Shown: positions 45,752 through 56,744 of the stretch, in pieces | Position numbering within the stretch: position 1 is the stretch's first letter | Layout of the letters: every line of letters starts with the position of its first letter | Source of the DNA: Taxawa tesnikishii (nom. ined.) | Lineage: Eukaryota > Ascomycota > Dothideomycetes > Dothideales | NCBI GenBank assembly: GCA_030247885.1 | Contig: JAPDRO010000004.1 | Coordinates: 930,001 to 994,000 of the forward strand | Reading direction: 5' to 3' | DNA: 64,000 nt | The notes under the pieces: model-generated | What the model was told of the DNA's origin: nothing | Databases searched by the model: none | Seen by the model: the letters and a program-made list of their open reading frames with translations, nothing else | Made by a program: the position numbers and the translations under genes

Positions 45752-47158
45752 GTCGGCTACACGCTTGCTCGTACGATAGTTATGATACCTCGGCAGAAGT
45801 CTCGGAAGTTCTCCGCGGTAGATCGTCGCAACGCGTCAACCAGAAACCACTCTATTAATTCAACTACCACTATGGCGCCTTAGAGTCGTGCTCTTGCTGT
45901 AATATCGCGTAATCGACGTCGCCGGACTGAGCTCTCACTAGCTACGAGAAACTAGATCATAGGGGCTGCTGCTGCTGGAATGCGACAGTGTCAAATACGC
46001 GACACCTTCAACGTGGCAGTTTCCACTATTAACAGGACCATCAACAACGCCTCTACACAACTACACGGTGTCTCTAAGCCTCGCTCAAGCCGTCCATATA
46101 CTTGCATAGAGCGCACAAAGCGTGCAATTCTTCGTTATGCACGCAAGAACCCTTTCTACACCTATAAGCAGCTTCTAAAGGACCTCTAGCTAGACTGCAG
46201 CCATACTACCATCTACAGGGTTCTAAAGGCCCAGGGCATGAAGGATTAGGTTGCTAAGAAGCGTCCTTTGTTATTAGAGGCCTTAGCCAAAAAGAGGAAA
46301 GAATGGTGCGAGTTACACAAGCATTAGACTATTGAAGACTGGCTAAAAGTCATCTTCTTAGATAAGTGCTCTATAGAACGTGGATCTGGCAAACTAGCTG
46401 CCTATGTATAGCGTGCTTCTAGCTAAGCATACCAAAGGGATAAGGTACAACCATTCAACAAGAGCAAGGACATACGTGTGATAGTATGGGCTAGCATACA
46501 TAGCAACTAGAAGACTAAATTGATTGTTATGCGTAGGGATATGGAGTCAAAGAGGCAAGGGTACTTAGCTAACTTATATATTGATGCTCTTACTATAGGC
46601 CTACTTCCTATATACTAGAAAGAGCTACTATTTTAGCAAGATAGTGCTGGAGTCCACACAGCTAAAAGACAGCAGCCTTCTTCAAAGAAAAAGGCATCAA
46701 ACTACTAAAAGACTAGCCTCCATACTTACTAGATCTGAACCCTATTAAGCATGTATAGGCTATACTAAAGAAGGAGGTTTTTCAGCGCTATCCTAGCATA
46801 GATCTATAGAGTGGTAGTGATAACTTTATACATAAGAGGATGGAGGATGCTTTAGTTCATACATAGGATCATATTAGTAGCAACAAAGTGTACAACTATG
46901 TTATAAGCATAGTAGATAAGATCTAGGCTTGCTTGCAAAATGATGGCTAGTATACCAGATACTAAAGAAAATCAATATTCCTAGGTAGCTATGCAACTCT
47001 CCACTGTTTGAATTATTCTGTACTTAATTTGCTAGTGAATTACTAGTATTGTAGGTACAGAACATGGGGTGGTGCATCTGAGGGTGGGATTCAGATTCGG
47101 AGACTTCCGAGACTTTTGGCGAGGTATCATACGTGTGTGCAGGAGAACTCGAGCCGAC
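45752..47158 (+). mobile_element. Tc1/mariner-type DNA transposon, RIP-inactivated
   Basis: An element of about 1.4 kb with imperfect inverted ends of about 60 bp: 45752-45815 and 47098-47158 share GTCGGCT and TATGATACCTCG followed by AGTCTCGGAAG. Between them a transposase reading frame runs from ATG 45872 to a stop at 46965. It is interrupted by about 15 stop codons, nearly all TAG with one TAA. Each fits TGG to TAG, CAG to TAG or CAA to TAA, the TpG/CpA to TpA change made by repeat-induced point mutation. The inner region is AT-rich compared with its surroundings. No clear TA target duplication was found, so the exact ends are approximate. Confidence 0.8.
45872..46965 (+). pseudogene. Tc1/mariner transposase, dead copy
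   Basis: About 364 codons, the usual length for Tc1-like transposases. The N-terminal helix-turn-helix is readable (IIGAAAAGMRQCQIRDTFNV, STINRTINN), as is a second HTH (HTTIYRVLKAQGM). Catalytic-core segments are VIFLDKCSIERGSG (first Asp), QDSAGVHTA (second Asp) and DLNPIKHV. In the last one the third acid, normally Glu in DLNPIEHxW, reads Lys, and GAG to AAG after T is itself a RIP-type change. Besides the RIP stops there is one frame change near 46665-46680. There is no sign that it is active. Confidence 0.8.
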
Positions 47159-47474
47159 TAATTATGCATCAATGATCGGTAGCACCAAGGAGGAAAAAGG
47201 GTGCAGGTCAAGCTTGAGAAGCTCATGGAAGAGATCTGAGGACTACGAAAACCTGCTGCGGCAACAGAGGCCCCGGCAGCATACCAACGCCGACCCAATG
47301 CCTCGCTAAGAAGTAGAAATCAAAACCGCAGGGATGTCGAGAATGAGGCCCATGCTCCGCCCCATGCGGAATCCTTGCCCGTAGGCCAACACTTCATGTA
47401 TCACTTACTCAACATTGGTGACAATGCCGTGGTCGTAGAGTCGGATGGGTGTTTCAGATCGGCCGTACATGCTT
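47159..47474. other. gap between transposon and ubc11
   Basis: A stretch of 316 bp without a recognisable gene. A short coding-like stretch (VKLEKLMEEI) near 47210-47240 resembles a regulator coiled coil but is too short to assign. Confidence 0.35.
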
Positions 47475-48141
47475 TTACATGCCGTCCATTTCGGCGTCGT
47501 CGAGATCGCGGTGGCGAGCCAGGACATGCTTCTTGAAGAGCTCCGGGTCACTGTCCCAAAGACCTGCCGCCTCTCCGTTCAATGGGCTCGCGCTAAGACC
47601 TCGCTGTCAGCCCATCTGTTTCCCTTCTGATTCCCAGATCTTGCAAGACCTTCGCGGTATGTATGTTGTGAACTCACTTGTTCGGCTCTCCCAACAGGCT
47701 CTGCAGACTCAACAGCACGCTGCCGACGTTGAGCACGGCGCTCCATTTGTCCTTGAGGATGTCGAGACAGATACGACCCTTCATGTCGACGTTGGGGTGG
47801 TAGATGGGCGTCTTGAAGCGCACCTCGGGTGGCACGTAGGGGTATGTGGCTGGGAACACGAAGCCGAGCTTCAGCGTCAGGCCCTCGTATGGAGTCTTCT
47901 CTGGCCCTGTGATAGTTCCGATCCAGTGCAGCATGTCGCCGTTGTGAGGGAAGGCGGAAACGCCTGGGGTGGGCTTCGTCATCAGGTCCATGAGTTCGCT
48001 CTGGAGGCTGAGAGACGTTAGGGAGACGTGTGATAGGGGTGCAGGAGGATCGTACCGCTTCATGACATTGCCGTTGTCCTTGCGAGGGGCCGAGTTGTTG
48101 GTGGCCTTGTTCAGGCTAGGAGCGGCAGTCATGGAGGCCAT
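47475..48141 (-). CDS. ubc11: Ubc11/UBE2C (UbcH10)-type ubiquitin-conjugating enzyme
   Basis: The E2 that works with the anaphase-promoting complex on cyclins and securin. Exons are 48141-48056, 48007-47678 and 47592-47475 (introns 48 and 85 nt), giving 177 aa in frame, matching UBE2C length. It has an N-terminal extension (APRKDNGNVMKRLQSEL), then SAFPHNGDMLHWIGTITGP, YPYVPPEVRFKTPIYHPNVD, catalytic Cys in GRICLDILKDKWSA, and LLSLQSLLGEPN continuing NASPLNGEAAGLW. The start at 48141 (MASMTAAP) is preferred; in-frame upstream ATGs exist at 48240 and 48132 lies just inside. It is divergent from the permease gene. Confidence 0.92.
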
Positions 48142-49164
48142 GTTGTGTGATGATGCTTCTCGGAAGAGTTGCTTTGGTATTGGAAGAGTGATGCTGGAGA
48201 GCGATGATACAGAAGTGCAGGATGTAGCTTGAGAGAGCACCTGCGCTGGGAGCGAGAGAGAGGTAGTATTATAGGAAATGTAGGTGAGTGATGATTGGAT
48301 AGGAGCGTGAGAAGCGCTGTTGCTAAGGGACCCGTAAACAATGCGGCTTATCGATAAGATCGGAGAGGAAACGCCTCAAACTGGCCAGTTATGACGGGTG
48401 CTCTTCGCGTGCTCTTCGCGTGCTATGAAACGGACACGTCTGTCTTGAAACACAGATTGCCTTGGTCTTGTCCGTTCGTTGGCACTCGGACGTCGCAGAG
48501 TAGGCGCACACCTCGTCTTCGCCTCAAAATACATGCGACTGTATCGCGACTGCAGCGCGGCATGCCAGCCATAGGTTTTCAGACATTGCCCTTCGTACTA
48601 GATGGCGATGAGGTTCGCACTCCAACGGCATTATAGCAGCATTAGGGTGGGAAGAAAGTGGGCCTAACGCCAGAGAATCCATCTATTCGAGTGTTTGGAT
48701 GTTTTCCTGTCTCTTCTATCCCTTGTGCGTCCTAAAGGGTCTCTCTTCTTCTATCTTGCCTTAGCGTTTGCATCTGTCAGCCCATTTGTCAACCCCGGAT
48801 GCCTATCTATCTACCCGTGAGAAATCCACGCAGGGCCATGGCTGCCACGCGGTTGGTCAAGGGCCGAGACTTGCGGCATGTAGAGTGATCATAAAGTTTC
48901 TTTGTCCTTATCACGCCCGTCTATCAAGATCTGCGGCATATCCAGACGATGCAACACGGCCATTGGATCTTGTACGGACAAGACGCGATGTAAGACGCTA
49001 GTTATGTTTCTCAAGCTGCCTTATCCGGTTGCCATGATTCTTGGTCTTTTCCTGACGGTACATATATCACGTTGTCCCGTTCCCTGCAGCATGCTCCATT
49101 CTCCTCTACAAGTTCCATCCTTTCCCTACTTTTCAGGATCTACCTGCGTATATCTGGATTGGAC
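48142..49164. other. divergent region between ubc11 and permease gene
   Basis: About 1.0 kb between two start codons on opposite strands. No ORF of note. An 11-bp direct repeat (GTGCTCTTCGC) lies near 48399-48422. Promoter content is likely but no element was recognised with confidence. Confidence 0.4.
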
Positions 49165-51307
49165 ATGGAGGAGGAAAAGAAGGCACCACCGGGTTTGCCG
49201 GAATATGCACAGGAGGATGGCGCCGTGGAAGTTGGAACCGTCGTCAATGCTTCAGGCCACAAGCAGGAACTGGAAAGGTCTGTTGAAGTCCCGCCTCGCG
49301 TCATGGAACGAGTCGCTTACTCTTGCGCAGACAGTTCAACTTGCTTAGCCTCGCAGCCGTTGGCATCACGACGGGAAACACATGGGCAGCTCTCGGCGGA
49401 AGCATTGTGACCTCTTTATACAATGGTGGTCCTCCCGGCGTGACCTATGAGTTGTTAGTGGCATGACCCCGCTGACCATCAAGACAAGTCGAGCTTACTG
49501 ACGATAATTCAGGTTAGCAGTATCCGTCTTCTATTGGATGATAGCAGCATGCATATCAGAGCTCGCCAGTGCCATTCCCAGCAGTGCTGGGGTCTATCAT
49601 TGGTTAGATCGAGTTTCCCTTCGCTCTATCGAACACCGCTCATGAACTTTCCAGGGCGTCCGTGGCTGGTGGACCTAAATACGGCCGCGCGGTAGGATGG
49701 TTTGCAGGCTGGTGAGTTTCCCTGTTGGTACCACTGGAAGATTGGATTATCTTAACACCCGCAGGTGGAATTTCTTCGCCTGGGTTTTCGGATCGGCCTC
49801 GATGAGTTCTATCCTCGCCAATCAGATTTTAGCAATGTGGAACCTGTTCCATCCGTACGTATCGATTGTCCTACTCCAAGCATTCGCCAATACTCAATGC
49901 CTGACTTCCTCGACAGGGATTATGTTCCCCAACGATGGAACACCTTCGTCGTGTACATTATCATGACGAGCGCATGTGCGTCGTGTGTCTTATTCGCCAA
50001 CCGAGCCCTCCCCACTATCAATAGCATGGGTCTGTTCTTCATTCTGGCTGGAGTCCTCATAAGCGTCATTGTCCTTGCTGCAATGCCCGCCAGTCATGCT
50101 TCGAACGACTTTGGTAAACGATCCTCGGCTACCTCAACATACATGCAGCTGACTGAAACATAGTATGGCGTGATTGGAGCAACCAAACTGGATGGTCGAG
50201 CGATGGTTTCGTGTTTCTTGCCGGCATGCTCAATGGCGCGTACGCAGTGGGAACGCCAGACTGCGTATCTCACTTGGCGTGAGTTTACGAGTACCGGATG
50301 TACTCCTTGACCAGGCTGACACTCGTTTCCAGCGAAGAGATACCGTCTCCGCGTACCAACATCCCTAAAGCAATTGCCATGCAGATGGTCGTCGGGCTTA
50401 TCACAGCATTCATTTACCTCGTCGCGCTCTTCTATTCGGTGAACGACTTTGATGCCGTACTAAGCACAGGCTACACGAACCCCCTCGCCGAGATCTACTT
50501 GCAGGCGACTGGTTCTCGTGCTGGTTCCCTGGGTCTTCTGATCGTGATCTTCTTCCCGACTAGTGAGCATTCCTCTTCCGTTTTCAGGCTGTTCAACGCT
50601 AACACTCCGTCCTAGTCTGCTGTTGCATAGGGTACTGTCATCTCCTTGAACGTTTCAGAATAGCCAAAGTAGTTTTCTGACACACCACGTAGTACTTACA
50701 TGACCGCTGGGAGAACATTATGGACACTGGCCCGTGACAAAGCGACACCGTTCTCCGACCATTTCGGAAAGATTTCACCTACCTTCGGGAACCCGTTCAA
50801 TGCCACGGTTGCCTGCTGTTGCATCAACATCGTCCTCGGCGCTATTTACGTTGGCTCTTTGACCGCTTTCAATGCCTTCGTCGGATCATTCGTCGTACTC
50901 ACAACGTTGAGCTACTTGGCCTTCATGCTGCCCCACATTCTCAGCAAGCGAAGACATGTCATCCCTGGCCCGTTCTGGATGCCAGATTGGGTTGCGTATC
51001 CGGTTTTCGGCATTGCTTCGGCTTACATTGTACGTACTCCTCTCGTACGTACCTTTGGTGAAGCCACCGTGCTGACGAGGAAATTTAGGTGACTTTCGTC
51101 GTAATCTATTGCTTCCCATACGCTCTGCCCGTCTCCGCTGCCAGCATGAACTACTCCTGTCTTATCACGGGCGGGTTGACCATCTTCGTGACCGTATGGT
51201 GGTTCTGGAAGAGTAAGCGCGGATACGAAAGCCCCAGAGCGGTGGTTGAAAGGAGCATGAGTATTGTGGATGTGGAGGTGCCAAGAAGGAGTATGTCGAA
51301 AGCATGA
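49165..51307 (+). CDS. amino-acid/GABA/choline permease (APC superfamily)
   Basis: A 12-helix plasma-membrane permease of the fungal GABA/choline type. Eleven exons: 49165-49277, 49331-49453, 49513-49602, 49655-49711, 49765-49854, 49917-50113, 50164-50278, 50333-50562, 50616-50631 (16 nt), 50693-51029 and 51089-51307. The sum is 528 aa with every phase agreeing. Family segments are FNLLSLAAVGITTGNTWAAL, GGPPGVTYELLAVSVFYW, ELASAIPSSAGVYHWAS, CVSHLAEEIPSPRTNIPKAI, GRTLWTLARDKATPF and NPFNATVACCCIN. EEIPSPRTNIPKA is the diagnostic loop. The substrate cannot be fixed from sequence. All introns are 50-62 nt. Confidence 0.92.
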
Positions 51308-52077
51308 GGTGGTCATTAGCTTGTTGGTGTTCTGGCAGATATCTTACACATTACGTTTACGCGACAAAGGAACAAAAGCTGTTACGTCTCCCTTGCCGAA
51401 TCTCTGGTCGCAGGCATTCCGCTTCGATGATCAGCAGACTCTCAACGGAAGATGGAGTATCGGGGACTGTTGTGTATTAAACGGCCAAAGCCGGGTCAAA
51501 ACTGAGAGCCTTGAAAATCTGGAAGGACGGACAAAGGTGGGTGTTCATACGTCCTGCGAGATGGTGCTAACGAGGACGGTCAGATCTAGCCGTGCTGCAA
51601 ACTTGGTGCCATGGCTGCGGTTGCTCTGTTATGGACTCCATCCAAAATCTGCTCAGTTCGAGCTGATGCGATGAATTGAGATGATGTTCAAAGCACTGTG
51701 TGAATGCACTCGCATGTGGCCTATGTGTATTCCTTCATCTTAGATTCGAGAACGGACTCGGCCTTGAAGAACTCGGGATTTGGAAACACAGGGGAGAAGT
51801 GCGCATGTATAACCTCAGTCCCCACGCTAGTGAGGGCGACGAGTGTAACGCGACAGGATGATTGCGACATGACATACAACACACAAACAAGTAAATACAA
51901 AGATTAGATCTTACGCGTTGTGGTAGTGCAAAGTTGGCATGTATTTTCCAACTACAATCACCAACTCATACAACTCTCCCTACAGGGGCAACCTCTTCTT
52001 CCCATTCCCTACAAAGATCCCACCCATCTCCCACCTCGGTCCACTCGGTTCTCTTTCTCCCCTCGACCCCAACTCCT
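51308..52077. other. convergent spacer, nothing recognised
   Basis: A 770-bp stretch between the 3' ends of the permease gene (+) and an unrecognised gene (-). No repeat or RNA gene was seen. Confidence 0.45.
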
Positions 52078-53955
52078 TCAGTTCCCTCTCTTCCTTGAAC
52101 CGTACGCTCTTTGCGTGACCTGCTCAACCTCATCAGCATTGTCCTCACCCACAGTCTCCCATTCATCAGTGCTCTCCGCACCCGCCTTCACCGCGCTATC
52201 GTGGCTGCACACAGAGGAAGAGCGCCCCGACCCCTTCTCTGTAACATTAAAAGGGGCAGGAAGGAACATGCTGAGGCGGTCGGACTCGGGGAACGAAGTC
52301 ATAGAAACGTTGAAAGGGAAGAAAGCGTTCAACTCACCATTGGCTGCTGCGGTCGCTCTCCGCTTCCACAGTCCACCGATCCGATCACCTTTGTGAGAGC
52401 GCTGGGGGCCGAAGTTGCAGTTGTTGTGTATGATGTGTAAGGGTTCGGGACGCGCGAGCGTGCGCCGGGTTAGGTCGGAGATAACGGATGAGCAATTCGG
52501 CGAGTTCGGGCTGCTGGAGGACATGTAGGGGTTGTGAACCCCAAAGTAGTCGTCCAGGACGGAGTCGAAGAGCGCGGTCAGCGTCTGCGTGGGTGGAGGA
52601 GGGGTAGGAGTGGCTTCCACAAGGGAGGCGGCTGCGGATGAAACAGGTGAGCGGAGAGGACGTGGAGGGGGATCTGCGTGTTGGGATTCAGACCGGTGGG
52701 GACGAGACTGTCGTGAGGAGAGTTCAGAAGAGCGCGCTTGGGGTGCATTGGATGGTCGAACGCGGATTTTTCGGTTGAAGAGGGCGGGGACTCAGGTGTG
52801 GGGAGACTGGGAGAGTACAGGGGCGTGCTGGCCTCATCGTCGGCAATCTTGTCGACAGAGCTGCTCAATTGGCGATTCCATTCCCTGATATCTGCGGCAG
52901 CTGACGGGGTCACGTAGTTGTCGTAGAAGACGGTCTCGCGGCTGACGTTCTCCTGAAAAATCTCAGGGGTCTGATGCAGCCAGTGCTCGACGCGCTGTCG
53001 CGCGCCCGGCGCAGACTGTGGCAGAGGAGACTTCTCCGCCTCGTCCTCACCTTTGAGCTCGAACATAGCATCGACAATTTCGGCCTGCGACCGCTTCTGT
53101 GGACTCCTCCCCTCATTCCCCTCCTGAGAGCCCTTCCCTTCCCCTGGCGCACCCTCTTATCCCGCTGCCTCACCTCTCTCAACTCATCACCCATCTCGTG
53201 CATCCGGTCAAACACCATCTGCAAGATCTCTTCGTCCTCTTTACCCTTGCTTGCCATGGCACCCTTGAGCCATCCTTCGCACCAGGTGACCCTCATGCTA
53301 TCCATGTCTCTCTTCATGCCACCCAAAAGCAGCGCTCCGAGAAACCCAACCGCCTGGAAATCGCCTCCGATTCTGGAAAGCATGCATGCAGTGCACCCGT
53401 TCGTTTGCAGCTCCCACTCAGGGTCTGGCTTCCGACAGAAAGTGGCCGCGAAAGCCTCAGGAGCGAGCCATATGGCGTTCAGATCCTCCATCTTCATCAG
53501 AAGAGAGCACTGCATAGGGAAAGGAGCCCCTTGAGCTGTAGCGGAATCCAGGTCTCGAAGAGCTTGGTGGAGAGCTCGTGTTTGAAGTCTTCGAACAGGT
53601 GTTCCAGAGCGGCTTCGCAAGGATTCAGCTGCTTATGCGTCGAGCAGAAGTTGGTGCTGGAGAACCAATTGTGCTTCGAGCGAAGATACGATGGGAGCAT
53701 GTCGATGAGTTGTCTGGTTGCTTCTTTGTAGTTCTTGACTTGTGCGGAAGAAGAGGGGATAGATGGTGTCGGTCCGAAGGACAGGACGCGAGTCAGGAGG
53801 CGCATGTCGGTCGTGGAGAATTGGTAGTACTTATCCATCGATACTGGATAGTTGACATGCTGCGAGCGGGCGGGTCTGTGAGGTGGGTGTCTGTGGGAAC
53901 TGTGGTGTGCCTGCTCAGCAGTTGAGTACAGTCCTCTCAGTGCGGCGGAGGTCAT
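52078..53955 (-). CDS. uncharacterised fungal protein, frame broken three times
   Basis: I do not recognise this gene. Four overlapping minus-strand ORFs join into one reading of about 626 aa if one base is added at each of three sites (+ strand C-run 53527-53530, C-run 53141-53144, and near 52622-52626). Joined text is coherent: LRSKHNWFSSTNFCSTHKQL, LQLKG then APFPMQCSLLMKMEDLNAIW, CTACMLSRIGGDFQAVGFLG, AEIVDAMFELKGEDEAEKSP, TLTALFDSVLDDYFGVHNPY and a C-terminal acidic DEWETVGEDNADEVEQV. The C-x2-C in a Cys/Arg-containing block is not enough to call a zinc motif. No membrane segment or signal peptide is present. It is probably an ascomycete-specific cytosolic or nuclear protein. Confidence 0.6.
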
Positions 53956-54489
53956 AGCTGTCGAGATGAAGTGAGATGAAACGCGGAGTGGGAAACGCTG
54001 GAACTTACTTTTCAGTTGACAGGAAATACCAGACCTTCTGTTACTGTATGCAAGTTTCAGACACGCTAAGGTTTCCTGGGAAAGAGAAAAACGAGATGCA
54101 GTGCGACACGAATATGTATGCTGTATGTCTGGGATGACAATGTATTGTGTGCGTTGGGGATCATGAAAGATAGCTCTGAGACAAGGCGACGCTGGCTTTC
54201 ATCCTATGTTGCGACATCAGTTTCGCCTGCAGTACACAAAGAAAGACAAGACAAAGAATTGGGGGAAGAACATGATACATGCAGTTTGCACTATGTAGTT
54301 CCGTAATGACGTTCTGTGTTTGGGTATCCATGCTATTTCTGGTACATGTTGTATGCGCCTAGTGACCTTTCCGTGATGACGAAGAAAACGAGGCAGCACA
54401 TGAGAGTAGATGCGTTAGATGATGAACAAATCACAAGTCGAGAAAGACGTCATGCAAGTGTTGGACGAGGTGTTAAGAAACAGTTGAGA
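53956..54489. other. short spacer between two minus-strand genes
   Basis: A 534-bp stretch holding the promoter of the gene ending at 52078 and the 3' flank of the PHD gene. Nothing further was recognised. Confidence 0.45.
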
Positions 54490-56744
54490 TCACATCTTAG
54501 GTGGTCTCCAAGTCCCAGTACAAAAAGCGCATATGTAACCATTCGGAAGCTGATGAGGAACAAAGCCTATGCATGCAGCATGCAAGAACATATTGCACGA
54601 CGTGCAATGAGCTTTCGGCTGGCCATCATCGAAAGGTAATGTGCAGATGCAACGTATAGACTGGCTCGGGTTGCCGAATGGGCCCATGGATTTCTCAGGG
54701 CTGCTTGCTCCAAAAGGGGCAGTGTCGGAGATGAACGGAGACCTTTCGAAGCTGAAGCTGCGAGAAGCTTGGAGTTGATTGTGGGTGGGTTTGCTAGGTT
54801 GAAGGAAGTTTTGCATCTTTGGGACTTTGCTGCGTGGGCGTGTATTGAAAGGATCCTCTATGATAGGTTGATCTGAGAACAGAGGTCAGAGCGGACAAGA
54901 TGACTTAAGACAAATGCCCATACCTTGTTGCTGAGCCCGCTCTTCTACGACTTGTCTCAATGCATGGGCTGCATCGCCTTCCGAGGAGCCGTCGTCGTTG
55001 ATAGCCAGAGTGGAGGCCAAATCCACAAATGAATTGTTTAGAGAAGCGAGTGTACTCCGTCTGCTAGAGTCATACTTGCCTTTAGCCTTTCGGGCACTGC
55101 TCTGACGCCTGAGTTGTGCAGCCGCCGCACTTGCTGCTTTAGAAGGAGTTCGTAACGATGCTGAAGAACTTGGCCTTGGGAGACTGAGTCCTTGAAGACC
55201 TTCAAGATCGGGATCTAATCGTGCAACTTTTGAAGTCCTTTCATGGCGTTTCGGAAACGTGAACGAAGCATTACGGCTAGACACATGAGTACTTGCATCA
55301 GACTCACAACCGCTGTCCGAGTCGTCCCACAAACTAGGATAGCGCTCCCGCACTGATCTAGCAGGGCTCGGATCGATAACTCTGGTCTCAGTGCGAGCTC
55401 GCCCATTGGCGTCAACGGTCAACACCACTGTCTGTGTCCGCGTTTGAGATGTTTCGGAGATTGACGACAACAACGGCCGCCCTACTCGCTTGAGGGGCGA
55501 CGGGTTGCGGGGTATGTCTGGAGTCGTGTTACTGCGGGAAAGCATAATGCCAAGGTCGTTTGAGGCGCTCAAGCTTGCAGATCTCGAACCTCCTGTGGTG
55601 CTGCTTCGGTGCAGGGAAGGCCTGCTGGGCGGGTTCATAGACGATGTCAAGACGTTGCTGCGCGGAGGATACTGACTTGGTCTTCTGCTTCTGCTGTTCT
55701 CTAGCTCACGCCGGGAATCATGCAACTGTTGTTCATATGGTACCCGGCCCTCCGTGCCGGCGAGCATGAGCCGGGATGTGGTAAATGCACCTGGAGAGCT
55801 GTATACGAGGCTAGGATCGACACCGGAGCTCCCCGTGCGTTGATGGCTTTGCGATGGCCCTTGTAAACTATGAGTGTATTGACGTCCGTTGACCGAGCGT
55901 AGAGAAGCCAATCGAGAGGGATGTTGCTGCTGTCCCTGGCTGTTCTTCGTGGGACTCTGTGCCTTATGAAGCGGCTTGAAGATGAAAGGATCTTCAAGCA
56001 TAGCCAGGTTGTCCGAACTGCACTGCACTGCTGTGTTGTTCCACGAGAATTCTTTCTGGTCAAGTATGGGTGGTGCCGTAGCAGGGCCGAAGTCGCTAAA
56101 CTGTAGAGCGGTAGCAGCGGAAAAGCCGGGCTGAGAGACCTCGATTGAACTGGTATCAGGGTATGTGTTGTGATGAGCCAGCTGTGGTGTCTTTGTTGCA
56201 ATCGTTGAGGGTGTCCCGAATCTCACGTCCAGAGCACGAACAGATCGTCTCTTTGCCGACGAACCCCGTGTGGGTGGGGGTGTTTGGATTTGGAAAGACT
56301 CAAGTTGCAGGTTGTTCGAAGCTACGTTCTTCTTCTGGCCAGACTGGTCTATCCCTGAGGCAGGGGAACCTGGTTCGTGTAACCATAGACTTGCTGTTGT
56401 CCTATGTGTGCCGGCTGTTGTAACATGTCCATGTATGTTTCAGCCCGCCCTTGTGTCTGTTGAAGCTGCCCCGCCACATTCATGCTATTGTTGAACTCTT
56501 GTATCATATCGAGGCCTCCCGGATATTGGATTTGGACGGGCTGGTAGCCTGTGTTGGGGCTCGTGAAAGCTTCCTGGAAGTGCTTCGGAGTTTGAAAGAC
56601 GGGGTGATCGAAGGCACCGGTAGTTGGTGTAGCGGTGGGCGTAGCATACTGCCAATCATACTGACTGCTGCCTTGTCAATCCGTGCATTCAGGAATCGGT
56701 CTCGTGGGGTGTTTCGGACTTACAACTGTTGCTCAAAATCCATG
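54490..56744 (-). CDS. PHD-finger protein
   Basis: A probable chromatin reader with a C-terminal PHD finger and a long Ser/Pro/Gln-rich, disordered N-terminus. Exons are 56744-56725 (20 nt, MDFEQQ), 56667-54924 and 54872-54490 (introns 57 and 51 nt). The finger shows the C4HC3 order: CIC, HCTSC, FLHAACIGF and YICAFC in the last 60 residues. Before it lie SRRSTLASLNNSFVDLAST and a short helix HALRQVVEERAQQQ. One frame break at + strand C-run 56353-56355 (between PLPQG and IDQSGQKK) is repaired by one base, giving 715 aa with consistent phases. Its partner proteins are unknown. Confidence 0.75.
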
